A stretch of 52,216 bases of DNA from an uncultured Alsobacter sp. (GTDB taxonomy: Bacteria > Pseudomonadota > Alphaproteobacteria > Rhizobiales > Beijerinckiaceae). The stretch spans positions 1-52,216 of the forward strand of contig NZ_CAMFHB010000045.1 in assembly GCF_945952055.1 (NCBI RefSeq), read 5' to 3'. Positions 16,438 to 25,101 of this stretch are shown here, piece by piece (positions within the stretch are counted from its first letter, which is position 1; every line of letters starts with the position of its first letter). Below the pieces are notes generated by a model, which worked only from the letters and a program-made list of their open reading frames with translations, had not been told where the DNA came from and did no database searches. The position numbers and the translations under genes are program-made.

Positions 16438-17460
16438 CTAACCGCGCCTGCCCATCCCCTTGGGCAACCGCGCCGAGTTGCGCACCACGAGCCGGCAGGG
16501 CAGCACGGCGGCCCGGCGCAGGACGACGCGCCTGGTGATCTGCTCGAGCAGGATCTCGACGGTGGCGTCCACCATCTCCTGGGAGGGCTGCGTCACGGTG
16601 GTCAGCGCGTAGCCGCCCCAGCCCGCTTCGGGCACGTCGTCGTAGCCCACCACCGAGACGTCCTCGGGGATGCGCAGCTTCAGCTCGCCGCGCAGCACGT
16701 CCATGACCGCGAAGGCCATGTGGTCGTTGGCGACGAAGACCGCGTCCGGCTTCTCCTTCGCCCGGAACAGCTGGCGGGCGGCCGCGGCCGCGCCCTCGCG
16801 GCGATAGCTGCCGACCCCGCGGGCGAAGAGCGCCTGCCCCTTCTCGGCAAGTCCCTTGCAGAAGCCGGCCTCACGGTCGCGGCTGGTGGAGGAATCCTCC
16901 AAACCGGCGATGAAGGCGATGCGCTTGTGGCCGGCCTCGGCGAGCAGATGGGCGAGCTGGCGCGCACCCTCGATGTTGTCGGAGGTGACGCTGCTGGACG
17001 GCGAGGAGGGAACGTACCGATTGAACAGGACGACCGGCACGCCCGTCTCCGCGCACTCGCGGGCGAGGCCGGAGGACAGGGTGGCCGAGGCCATCACGAT
17101 GCCCTCGACCTGGTACTCGAGCATCTGCTGCACGACGCGGTCCTGGTCGCCCGGCGCCGTCATGAACAGGAGCACCTGGTAGCCGTGCGCCTGCAGCGCC
17201 CGGGACAGTTGCTCGAGCGCCACCGGGTAGAAGTTGTTGTCGAGATAGGCGACGAGCAGCGCGATCAGACCCGAGCGTCCGCTGATCATCGCGCGGGCGA
17301 TCGCGTTCGGCCGGTAGCCCAGTTCCTTCGCCGCCGCCAGCACGCGCTCGCGCATCTTGGGCGAGACGCTGGCGCCCGGCGAAAAGGTACGGCTCACCGC
17401 CGACTGGGAGACCTTGGCCAGGCGCGCGACGTCTGCGGATGTGACGGACACCTTCTGCAT
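16438..17460 (-). CDS. LacI family transcriptional regulator
   Basis: A 340-residue repressor-type regulator. The N-terminal helix-turn-helix is TSADVARLAKVSQSAVSRTF, followed by the hinge SPKMRERVLAAAKELGYRPN and a periplasmic-binding-protein-like effector domain (LIALLVAYLDNNFYPVALEQ; VFVANDHMAFAVMDVLR; SVVGYDDVPEAGWGG). The effector is probably the compound imported by the neighbouring ABC system, and a matching dyad lies in that system's promoter region. The ATG at 17460 begins 7 bases after the stop of the aminotransferase-like gene, so both are probably one transcript. Confidence 0.93.
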   Translation of the reverse strand: MQKVSVTSADVARLAKVSQSAVSRTFSPGASVSPKMRERVLAAAKELGYRPNAIARAMISGRSGLIALLVAYLDNNFYPVALEQLSRALQAHGYQVLLFMTAPGDQDRVVQQMLEYQVEGIVMASATLSSGLARECAETGVPVVLFNRYVPSSPSSSVTSDNIEGARQLAHLLAEAGHKRIAFIAGLEDSSTSRDREAGFCKGLAEKGQALFARGVGSYRREGAAAAARQLFRAKEKPDAVFVANDHMAFAVMDVLRGELKLRIPEDVSVVGYDDVPEAGWGGYALTTVTQPSQEMVDATVEILLEQITRRVVLRRAAVLPCRLVVRNSARLPKGMGRRG

Positions 17461-17467
17461 CGGCGGG

Positions 17468-18688
17468 TCAGGGGCTCCCCAGCGCCTCGTCGAGCGCCTC
17501 GACCAGGCGATCGACCTCTTCCAGCGTGTTGTAGTGGACCATGGACACGCGCACGACGCCGTTGCCCGGCGAAAGCCCGAGACGCTCGACGAGACGGCGC
17601 GAGTGGAAGTCGCCATGGCGGATGCCGATCCGGCGACGATCCACGGTGGTCACGATCTGCGCCGAGTCCCGGCCGGCGACCTTGAACGAGATCGTCGGCA
17701 CCCGCTTGTCGCGGGAGGCCTCGCGCTCGCCCACGATGGTCACGTCGTTGCGGGCCCGCAGCCAGCCGAGCAGCCGCTCGGCGAGGAGCTCCTCATGGTG
17801 CGCGATCCCTTCGAACGCCGCGACGATAGCCTTGCGCCCCTCGCCGCCGCCCAGACCCTCCAGATAGTCGACGATGCCGGCGCTGCCCCAGGCGAGTTCG
17901 TAGTTGGCGTTGCCGGGCTCGAGTTTCCCCGGGACCTTCTCCTTGCCGTAGAACCAGTGGTAGAGGCCGTCGAGCTCGAGGAGCGCGTCGTGGCGGCCCC
18001 ACTGCACGGCGAAGTGCGGGCCGTAGGTCTTGTAGAACGAGAAGACGTAGTAGTCCGCGCCCGACGCCACCACGTCCACCGCCCGGTGGGGCGCATAGGC
18101 GACGGCGTCGACGCACAGGCGCGCGCCGGCGGCATGGACGCGCTCGGCGATCGCCGGGATCGGGTTGATCGTGCCCAGGATGTTGGAGGCGTGCGTCACG
18201 CAGACGAGCTTCGTCTTCGGGCCGAGCAGCGCGTCGAGATCGGCAAGGTCGATGGTGAAGTCGGGCCGGACCGACCACCACTTCACGACGACGCCGCGCT
18301 CCTGCAGCTGCAGCCAGGGCCCGATGTTGGACTCGTGGTCGAAATCGGTGAGCACGATCTCGTCGCCCGGCGCGAACTGCGAGGCCATGGCCGCGCAGAG
18401 GTTGCGCATGAGCTGCGTCGTGCTGGGCCCCAGCACGACCTCCTCCGCCCGGGACGCGCCGATCATCAGCGCGATGCGGGCCCGCGCCTGGGCGAACCGT
18501 TCGGCCGCGACGCGCGACGGCTCGTAGGTGGCCCCGAGCTGCACGCTCGTGGTGAGAAGATAGTCCGACACGCGGTGCGCCACGCCGCGCAGGACCTGCG
18601 ATCCCCCGGCATTGTCGAAATAGGCCCAGTCGGAGGCGGCGAGCGCGGGGAACGCGGAACGGACGGCGGCGAGATCGAGAAGCGGCAT
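17468..18688 (-). CDS. Cysteine desulfurase-like PLP enzyme (class V aminotransferase fold)
   Basis: A 406-residue pyridoxal-phosphate protein of the cysteine-desulfurase-like subfamily typified by VC1184. The Schiff-base Lys is in FSFYKTYGPH. Other family features are YFDNAGGSQVLRGVAHRV near the start, VLTDFDHESNIGPW and the cofactor Asp in CVDAVAYAPHRAVD. No Cys sits in the expected mobile loop, so sulfur transfer is doubtful; the real reaction in this subfamily is unknown. The ATG at 18688 is chosen because the similarity starts at LDLAAVRSAFPAL; an upstream in-frame ATG at 18766 only adds a Pro-rich stretch. It leads the two-gene unit with the LacI regulator. Confidence 0.82.
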   Translation of the reverse strand: MPLLDLAAVRSAFPALAASDWAYFDNAGGSQVLRGVAHRVSDYLLTTSVQLGATYEPSRVAAERFAQARARIALMIGASRAEEVVLGPSTTQLMRNLCAAMASQFAPGDEIVLTDFDHESNIGPWLQLQERGVVVKWWSVRPDFTIDLADLDALLGPKTKLVCVTHASNILGTINPIPAIAERVHAAGARLCVDAVAYAPHRAVDVVASGADYYVFSFYKTYGPHFAVQWGRHDALLELDGLYHWFYGKEKVPGKLEPGNANYELAWGSAGIVDYLEGLGGGEGRKAIVAAFEGIAHHEELLAERLLGWLRARNDVTIVGEREASRDKRVPTISFKVAGRDSAQIVTTVDRRRIGIRHGDFHSRRLVERLGLSPGNGVVRVSMVHYNTLEEVDRLVEALDEALGSP

Positions 18689-18789
18689 CAGCGGGGATTC
18701 CGAGGGTGGCGGGACCGGCGCGCCTAGAATGGCCAAGCCCGCGTGACTGTCCAGTGGATGCGGCATCCTGCAGCCCTGAGCCGCCCCGA

Positions 18790-18809
18790 TTGCCGTAGCG
18801 AGCCGGCAA
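18790..18809. promoter_or_regulatory. Inverted repeat in the divergent gap (possible operator)
   Basis: TTGCCG and CGGCAA form 6-bp arms separated by 8 bases in the 167-bp gap between the aminotransferase-like gene and the acetamidase operon. Position and size suit a regulator site, but no partner is known and the core differs from the 15052 dyad. Confidence 0.3.
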
Positions 18810-18855
18810 GGCGGCGGCTAAGTTCGCGGGCAAGCCCACGTCCGGAGACGCCGCC

Positions 18856-19815
18856 ATGAGCCGCCACCACGATCTTCCGACCACGCCGCAGACCGTCGTC
18901 TGGGGCACGTTCGACGCGGCGATCCCCGCGGCGATCGAGATCGAGTCGGGTGACACGGTGTCGATCCGGGCCCTGCCCGCCTGCCGGCCCGCCCGGCTGC
19001 CGACCGACCCCGCCTACGAGATCCCGGCCATCCTGAAAGAGGCCATGGCCACGGTGAAGCCCGGGCCCGCGTCGCATTTCATCTCCGGTCCGATCGCGGT
19101 GAAGGGGGCGATGCCCGGCGACGTGCTGCAGGTCGACATCCTGTCCGTCACGCCCTGGATGGACTGGGGCTACATGGCCATCGTGCCGCTCCTGGGCACG
19201 CTGCCGGAGGACTTCCCGGAGCCCAAGCTCATCCACCCGCGCATCGACCGGGAGGCCGGCATGATCACCATGGTGCCTGGCGTGGAGGTGCCCCTGGACC
19301 CGTTCTTCGGCGTCATGGGAGTCGCGCCGCCGGCCCTGTGGGGAGCGCAGTCGACGATGGCGCCCCACGCGTTCGGCGGCAACATGGACAACAAGGAGCT
19401 GCGCGCCGGCACCACCCTCTACCTGCCCGTCTGGGCGCCGGGTGGCCTGTTCTCCGCCGGCGACGGCCACGGGGCCCAGGGTGACGGCGAGGTCTGCCTG
19501 ACGGGCCTGGAGACCGGCCTCGACGGCACGTTCCGGCTGACGGTGCACAAGGGCCTGGGCTGGAGCTGGCCCTTCGCCGAATCGGCGACGCACCTCATCG
19601 CGATGGGCATGAACGAGGACCTCGACGATGCGGCCAAGCAGGCGCTGCGCGAGATGATCCTTCACGTCACCCGCCTCACCACGCTGACCCGCGAGGAGGC
19701 GTACATGCTGTGCTCCCTGGCCGGCGACCTGCACGTGACCCAGACGGTGGACGGCAACAAGGGCTGCCACATGATGCTGGAGAAGACGCTCCTCGCAGGC
19801 GTGCGCCGGGGTTGA
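18856..19815 (+). CDS. Acetamidase/formamidase family protein
   Basis: A 319-residue cytoplasmic amidase of the FmdA/AmdA family, which hydrolyses small amides to ammonia and a carboxylate. Hallmarks are HFISGPIAVKGAMPGDVLQV, the metal-site stretch HAFGGNMDNKEL, LFSAGDGHGAQGDGEV and the C-terminal VDGNKGCHMML. Length is in the family range. CGGAG stands about 10 bases before the ATG at 18856. It is followed 2 bases later by the hydratase-like gene and then by a molybdoenzyme subunit, suggesting a pathway that releases nitrogen from an amide or heterocycle; the substrate is not known. Confidence 0.9.
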   Translation: MSRHHDLPTTPQTVVWGTFDAAIPAAIEIESGDTVSIRALPACRPARLPTDPAYEIPAILKEAMATVKPGPASHFISGPIAVKGAMPGDVLQVDILSVTPWMDWGYMAIVPLLGTLPEDFPEPKLIHPRIDREAGMITMVPGVEVPLDPFFGVMGVAPPALWGAQSTMAPHAFGGNMDNKELRAGTTLYLPVWAPGGLFSAGDGHGAQGDGEVCLTGLETGLDGTFRLTVHKGLGWSWPFAESATHLIAMGMNEDLDDAAKQALREMILHVTRLTTLTREEAYMLCSLAGDLHVTQTVDGNKGCHMMLEKTLLAGVRRG

Positions 19816-19817
19816 CG

Positions 19818-20633
19818 ATGGACCGTGCAGAGGCCGCCGCGGCCGCCATTCTCTCGGCCTCGAGTGAGGGGCGGCAGATCCCGCCGTTCACCGCGGCGGA
19901 CACCGGCTTCGACCTGACGGTCGCCACCGCGGCCGGCCACCGGATCAGGCGGTGGCGCGAAAGCGAAGGCTGGCTGCCGGTGGGGCGCAAGGTGGGGTTC
20001 ACCAACCGCACGATCTGGGACGAGTACGACGTACACGCGCCCATCTGGGGATGCGTGTACGACCGGACCGTGCGCGAAGCCCGCTCCATCGATGCCCAAC
20101 CCATCGGACATCTGGTCGAGCCGCGCATCGAGCCCGAGATCATGCTGACGCTGGGCAGCACGCCGAGGCCGGGCATGGACGAGCGCGCGCTGCTGGGCTG
20201 CGTCGCGGGGGTGTCGCACGGCTTCGAGATCGTGCAGTCGGTCTACCCCGGCTGGCGCTTCCAGGCCGCCGACACGGTCGCCGCCTTCGCGCTGCACGGC
20301 GCGCTCGTCCTGGGCGAGCCGGCGAGCATTCTTCCCGCCGACGCGGACGCGTGGTTCGCCGCCCTGGCGGATTTCCGCATCGTCCTGTCCTGCGACGGCG
20401 AGGCGATGGACGAGGGTCACTCCGCCAACGTGCTCGGCACGGGCCCCCTGGGGGCTCTGCGGCACCTCGTGGCGGTGCTGGCCGCCGATCCCGAGGCACC
20501 GCCCCTGCAGGCCGGCGAAATCATCTCGACCGGGACGTTGACCCGGGCCCTGCCGGTGTCCCCCGGCCAAACCTGGAGCACGCGGCTCGACGGCGTCGCG
20601 CTGCCCGGGATCACCGTGCGTCTCGTGGACTGA
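19818..20633 (+). CDS. 2-keto-4-pentenoate hydratase / fumarylacetoacetate hydrolase-fold protein
   Basis: A 271-residue protein of the hydratase/decarboxylase (MhpD-like) branch of the FAH superfamily, which acts on enol or keto acids from ring cleavage. Visible features are GRKVGFTNRTIWDEY, the acidic metal-binding stretch VEPRIEPEIMLTLG, GVSHGFEIVQSVYPGWRF and the C-terminal GEIISTGTLTRALPV. The ATG at 19818 lies 2 bases after the acetamidase stop; the stop overlaps the next ATG by one base (TGATG). Substrate unknown. Confidence 0.85.
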   Translation: MDRAEAAAAAILSASSEGRQIPPFTAADTGFDLTVATAAGHRIRRWRESEGWLPVGRKVGFTNRTIWDEYDVHAPIWGCVYDRTVREARSIDAQPIGHLVEPRIEPEIMLTLGSTPRPGMDERALLGCVAGVSHGFEIVQSVYPGWRFQAADTVAAFALHGALVLGEPASILPADADAWFAALADFRIVLSCDGEAMDEGHSANVLGTGPLGALRHLVAVLAADPEAPPLQAGEIISTGTLTRALPVSPGQTWSTRLDGVALPGITVRLVD

Positions 20634-22960
20634 TGGCCAGCAGGAAGCGTCCCCTCGTCGAGGCCTTCGCCGACCCGCGCTCGGAGCGCCGACGCGAGGA
20701 CCCGCGCCTTCTCACCGGCCACGGTCGCTATGTCGGCGACCTGCAACCCGAGGGCCTGCTGCATGCCGCCGTGCTGCGCTCGCCCCATGCGGCCGCCAGG
20801 ATCCGCGGCATCGACGTGGAGGCCGCCAGGAGCCTGCCCGGCGTGGCGGCGATCTTCACCGCCCGCGAGGTCGCGGCCGCCGGCCTGGCCCCCATGCCCT
20901 GCTCCCTGGCGCTCGATCCGGCATCCGGGCTCGTCGTCCCGCCGCGCCCGGTGCTGCCGGCGGATCGCGTCCGCCACGTGGGGGAACCGGTCGCCTTCGT
21001 CGTCGCGCAATCGGCCTCCGCCGCCCTCGAGGCGCTCGAGGCCATCGTCGTCGACTATGATCCGACCGACGCCGTCGTCGACGCCGACGCGGCGCTCGCG
21101 CCGGGAGCGCCGGCGCTCTGGGACGAGGCGCCGGGCAACCTCGCCTATCACTACCGCCGCGGCGATGCCGAGGCGACACGGGCCGCCCTCGCCGCCTCGG
21201 CGCACGTGGTCGAGCTCGACCTCGTCCACGCCAGGATCGCCGCGGCCGCCCTGGAGCCGCGCTGCGCGCTGGCGACGTGGGACGCCGCGGCCGGACGGGG
21301 ACTGCTGGAGGTCAGCGCCGCCTCCGTCCACATGATCCGCGCCGAGCTCGCCGCGGTCATGCGGGTCGATCCGTCGCGCATCGACGTCGCCTGCCCCGAC
21401 GTCGGCGGCGGCTTCGGCATGAAGAACGTGACCTACCCCGAATACGCCCTGCTGCTGCTCGCCGCTCGTGAGCTGGGCCGGCCGGTGCGCTGGATCGCCG
21501 AACGCTCGGAGGACTTCCAGGCGGGCACGCACGCCCGCGCCATCCGGACGACCGCCCGGCTCGGCCTGGACGCGGACGGACGCTTCACCGCGCTGGACTT
21601 CACCACGGTCGCCCATCTCGGCTCCCACGTCAGCTCGCTGGGTCCCGGCAGCGCGACGACGGCGATCACGCCCGCGGTGGGAGGCCTCTATGCCATTCCT
21701 GCGGTCAGCCTCGACGTGCGTGGCGCCTTCACCAACACGGCTCCCATCGATGCCTATCGCGGCGCCGGCAAGCCGGAGGCCTGCTACATCGTCGAGCGCC
21801 TGGTGGACGCGGCGGCGCGACGGCTGGGCATCGACCCCGTGGACCTGCGCCGCCGGAACCTGATCCGGACGTTCCCCCACAGGAGCGCCATCGGGGCGCT
21901 GTTCGACGGTGGGGAGCCGCTGGCGGCGATCGATGCTGCGCTTCGGCTCGCCGACCGCGCCGGATACCGCCGTCGCGCGCGCCAGACCGGGCGCGCCGGC
22001 AGGCTGCGCGGCTTCGGCCTCGCGATGTTCCTGGAGACGTCGCGCGGCCAGCCGGGAGAGGAAGCCTGGATCGCCGCCGAACCCGACGGACGCTTCGCGC
22101 TGGCCGTCGGCACCCAGTCCAACGGACAGGGCCACGAGACGAGCTTCGTTCGCCTCGCTGCGGACCGGCTCGGCATTCCGGCAGAGGCGATCCGCCTCGT
22201 GCAGGCCGACACGCGGACGGTGCCGCGCGGCGGCGGTCACGGCGGAGCGCGTTCGCTGCACATGGGCGGGGCGGCGATCCTGCTGGCCGCGGACGACCTC
22301 GTCGGCAAGGCCCTGCCCCGCGCGGCCGGCCTCCTTCAGTCAGACCCCGCCCTGCTGCGCTTCGCCGACGGCGTGTTCAGCGTGAGCGGCGATGCGGCCC
22401 GGCAGGTCGCCCTCGCCGATCTGGCAGAGGCCCTGGCGGCCTCGGGCCTGACGCCCCTCGCCCAGGGGCACGGCGACAACCGGTGCGACGCGTACACGTT
22501 TCCCAACGGCTGCCACGTGGCCGAGGTTGAGGTCGATCCCGAGACAGGGGTGGTGAGCGTCGAGCGCTACGTCGCCGTGGACGACTTCGGTGTCCTGCTG
22601 AATCCCCTCCTCACGGAAGGGCAGGTGCATGGCGGGCTGGCGCAGGGCATCGGCCAGGCCCTGCTCGAGGAGGTCGCCTACGACGCCTCCTCGGGTCAGC
22701 TGCAGGCGGCGACGTTCATGGACTATGCGGTGCCACGGGCGGACGACCTGCCCGCCTTCGAGATCAGGTTCCGCGAGGTCCCGACCGCGTCCAACCCGAT
22801 GGGCGCGAAGGGCGTTGGACAGGCCGGCGCCATCGCGGCGCCGCCGGTGATCGTGCTCGCGGTCCTGGACGCCCTCGCCCCGCTGGGCGTGACCCATCTC
22901 GACATGCCGCTCACGCCCGAGAAGGTGTGGCAGGCGATCCGAGGAGCGGGCGTCCGGTAG
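20633..22960 (+). CDS. Xanthine dehydrogenase family molybdopterin-binding subunit with Glu-to-Gln at the catalytic position
   Basis: A 775-residue large subunit of the xanthine oxidase/CO dehydrogenase (CoxL-like) family, which hydroxylates carbons at a molybdenum-cytosine-dinucleotide centre. Recognisable stretches are EDPRLLTGHGRYVGDL, GEPVAFVVAQS, DVGGGFGMKNVTYPEYALLL, DAYRGAGKPEA (the form without the Cys of true CO dehydrogenase) and KGVGQAGAIAAPP. In this last motif the family's base, Glu in GxGExG, is Gln730. No iron-sulfur or FAD subunit is encoded beside it. It may use subunits from elsewhere, have altered chemistry or be inactive. It is translationally coupled to the hydratase. Confidence 0.9.
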   Translation: MASRKRPLVEAFADPRSERRREDPRLLTGHGRYVGDLQPEGLLHAAVLRSPHAAARIRGIDVEAARSLPGVAAIFTAREVAAAGLAPMPCSLALDPASGLVVPPRPVLPADRVRHVGEPVAFVVAQSASAALEALEAIVVDYDPTDAVVDADAALAPGAPALWDEAPGNLAYHYRRGDAEATRAALAASAHVVELDLVHARIAAAALEPRCALATWDAAAGRGLLEVSAASVHMIRAELAAVMRVDPSRIDVACPDVGGGFGMKNVTYPEYALLLLAARELGRPVRWIAERSEDFQAGTHARAIRTTARLGLDADGRFTALDFTTVAHLGSHVSSLGPGSATTAITPAVGGLYAIPAVSLDVRGAFTNTAPIDAYRGAGKPEACYIVERLVDAAARRLGIDPVDLRRRNLIRTFPHRSAIGALFDGGEPLAAIDAALRLADRAGYRRRARQTGRAGRLRGFGLAMFLETSRGQPGEEAWIAAEPDGRFALAVGTQSNGQGHETSFVRLAADRLGIPAEAIRLVQADTRTVPRGGGHGGARSLHMGGAAILLAADDLVGKALPRAAGLLQSDPALLRFADGVFSVSGDAARQVALADLAEALAASGLTPLAQGHGDNRCDAYTFPNGCHVAEVEVDPETGVVSVERYVAVDDFGVLLNPLLTEGQVHGGLAQGIGQALLEEVAYDASSGQLQAATFMDYAVPRADDLPAFEIRFREVPTASNPMGAKGVGQAGAIAAPPVIVLAVLDALAPLGVTHLDMPLTPEKVWQAIRGAGVR

Positions 22961-22969
22961 CCCGGCGCT

Positions 22970-23539
22970 TCAGGAACCGAAGGCGAAGACGAGGCCCGCC
23001 AGGGCCGTGAGGCCGCCCGCGATGCGGGGCAGCCGGGTGCCCGACAGGGCGGTGCCGAGCCCCAGGCCCGCGCCGTGAAGCGCGGCGGTGACAAGCCCGA
23101 AGCCCAAGGCATAGGCAAGCGGTGACGCCATCGCAGGCATTTCGGCCGCATGGGCCTGCCCATGCGCCAGCGCGAAGACCGCGACCAGGAGCGCCGCGAG
23201 CGGCGTGGGGACGCGGACCTGGAACGCCACGGCGACACCGAGCCCGACCACGGAGGCGGCGATCCAGTGCTCGACCCCCGGCATCGCGATGCCCTCGAGA
23301 CCCAGCGCGGCGCCAACGGCCATCAGGCTCACGAAGGCGACGGGAAGGGCATAGCGAGCGATGCCGCCGAGCGACGCGGCCCAGAGCCCCACGCCCACCA
23401 TCGCCAGGAGATGGTCCGCGCCGGTCAGCGGGTGCAGCGCCCCGTCGGCGAGGCCGTCCGCGTGGAACCCGGTGTGGGCGAAAGCCGCCGTGGGCAGGAC
23501 CAGTGCGGCGAGGGCGGCGGCAAGGCGGAAGGGCAGCAT
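22970..23539 (-). CDS. HupE/UreJ family membrane protein
   Basis: A 189-residue inner-membrane protein with a signal-like first segment ending in AFAHTGFH and about six further hydrophobic segments. The family His motif HPLTGADHLLAMVGVGLWA and the later AHGQAHAAEMP are present. HupE/UreJ proteins are linked to nickel or cobalt uptake; no hydrogenase or urease gene lies nearby, so this one is an isolated member. The ATG at 23539 starts a good signal sequence. It converges on the molybdoenzyme gene with 9 bases between stops. Confidence 0.9.
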   Translation of the reverse strand: MLPFRLAAALAALVLPTAAFAHTGFHADGLADGALHPLTGADHLLAMVGVGLWAASLGGIARYALPVAFVSLMAVGAALGLEGIAMPGVEHWIAASVVGLGVAVAFQVRVPTPLAALLVAVFALAHGQAHAAEMPAMASPLAYALGFGLVTAALHGAGLGLGTALSGTRLPRIAGGLTALAGLVFAFGS

Positions 23540-23619
23540 CGTCTGGTCTCCATCAGGCCCGCGCGCTCCGGCGCGCGGCGTCGTCCACGGCTCGCAACGA
23601 CCATGCCATGAATGCCGGC

Positions 23620-24927
23620 TCAGTGCAGCTTGAGCCGCGGCCGGACCACCTGGTTCACATGCCCGACCAGGATGAGCGCGATGCCCTTCAGCCAGCCGTG
23701 GATCCCGATGAGGTGCATGCGGTAGAGCGACAGGTAGACCATGCGGGCCAGCCGCCCCTCCACCGCCATGCGGCCTCCGACCAGGTTGCCCATGAGGCTG
23801 CCGACCGTGTCGAAGCGCGAGAGCGAGACGAGCGAGCCGCGATCGCGGTAGACGAAGGGCTTCAGGGGCTTGTTGGCGATCAGCGCCAGGATGTTGTGGT
23901 AGGCGGTCTCCGCCATCTGGTGTGCCGCCTGGGCGCGCGGCGGCACGGGCCGATCGGAGCCTTCCAGCTTGCAGAAGCAGCAATCGCCGATGGCGAAGAT
24001 GCGCTCGTCGTTGGTGGTCTGGAGCGTCGGCTTCACGACGAGCTGGTTGCTCCGGGTCGCCTCCAGGCCGTCGAGATCCTTGAGGAGGTCGGGCCCGCGC
24101 ACGCCGGCCGCCCACACCTTGAGATCGGCCGGGATCTCTTCCCCTGCCTTGGTCACCATGGACGTCGCCGTGGCCTGGGTGATGGCCGTGCCCGTGAGCA
24201 CCCGCACGCCGAGCTTCTCGAGTTCCTCGTGCGCCGCCTTGGCGAGGTCCTCCGGCAGGGCCGGGAGGATGCGGGGGCCGGCCTCGATCAGCGTCACCTT
24301 GAGGCGGCTCTCGTCAAACACCTCCAGGCCGTAGTGGCGCAGGCCGGCTGCCGCGTTGAACAGCTCCGCCGCCAGCTCGACGCCCGTCGCCCCGCCGCCG
24401 ACGATGGACACGTTCACGGTCGCGTCCGACTTCGGGTCGGCGCTGAGCGACCGCGACACCCGCAGGCAATGGTTCAACAGCTTGCTGCGGAAGCGGTCGG
24501 CCTGGCTGCGGTCGTCGAGGAAGATGCAGTGCTCGCGCACGCCCGGCGTGCCGAAGTCGTTGGCGATGGCCCCGATGGCGAGGATGCAATAGTCGAAACG
24601 GATTCGGTGGCGCGCGATGATCTCGCTGCCGTCCTCGTCGAGAACGGGGGCGATCACGACATGGCCCGAGGTCCGGTCGATGCCTTCCAGCGTTCCGTAG
24701 AAATAGCGGTAGCACCAGCGGTGCCCGTGGCTGCGGTAACCGACCTCGTCGAGATTGGCGTCCAGCGAGCCCGCGGCGACCTCGTGCAGCAGCGGCTTCC
24801 AGATGTGGGTGTTGTTGCGCTCGACCAGGATCACGTCATAGCTGTCGCGCCCGAGCTTGGCTCCCAGGCGCCGCACGAGCTCAAGTCCGCCGGCCCCGCC
24901 ACCGACCACGACGATCTGCGTTTTCAT
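23620..24927 (-). CDS. Type II NADH dehydrogenase-like flavoprotein
   Basis: A 435-residue NAD(P)/FAD oxidoreductase. The first dinucleotide site is IVVVGGGAGGLELVRRLG, the second SIVGGGATGVELAAELFN, and FAD contact is in FAIGDCC. The C-terminal HLIGIHGWLKGIALILVGHV is the amphipathic membrane anchor typical of NDH-2, which passes electrons from NADH to quinone without pumping protons. The length is that of the family. The ATG at 24927 directly precedes the first nucleotide-binding strand. Its downstream neighbour on the same strand is the HupE-like gene, 80 bases away. Confidence 0.92.
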   Translation of the reverse strand: MKTQIVVVGGGAGGLELVRRLGAKLGRDSYDVILVERNNTHIWKPLLHEVAAGSLDANLDEVGYRSHGHRWCYRYFYGTLEGIDRTSGHVVIAPVLDEDGSEIIARHRIRFDYCILAIGAIANDFGTPGVREHCIFLDDRSQADRFRSKLLNHCLRVSRSLSADPKSDATVNVSIVGGGATGVELAAELFNAAAGLRHYGLEVFDESRLKVTLIEAGPRILPALPEDLAKAAHEELEKLGVRVLTGTAITQATATSMVTKAGEEIPADLKVWAAGVRGPDLLKDLDGLEATRSNQLVVKPTLQTTNDERIFAIGDCCFCKLEGSDRPVPPRAQAAHQMAETAYHNILALIANKPLKPFVYRDRGSLVSLSRFDTVGSLMGNLVGGRMAVEGRLARMVYLSLYRMHLIGIHGWLKGIALILVGHVNQVVRPRLKLH

Positions 24928-25101
24928 CGGCGTCCCCGTTCCAGCCACAACCGATACGCCCGGTGGCGGGGACTGGTTCAGTCGAATGCCAATAAATCGA
25001 TGTAAAAAGGCGTTAGGGGTCTCGAAAGCGCATGGGCGTTGAATGCGGCACCCGGCTGGGCGATCCTCGGGCGGCGTTCCCGATTCACAGGAGGACCCGG
25101 C

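Noticed and set aside
17468-18688. Annotation as a true cysteine desulfurase (IscS/SufS)
   Set aside because: No Cys is seen in the expected active-site loop and no iron-sulfur assembly genes are nearby.
20633-22960. Annotation as carbon monoxide dehydrogenase CoxL
   Set aside because: The active-site loop is AYRGAGK rather than the Cys-containing loop of true CO dehydrogenase, and coxM/coxS are absent.
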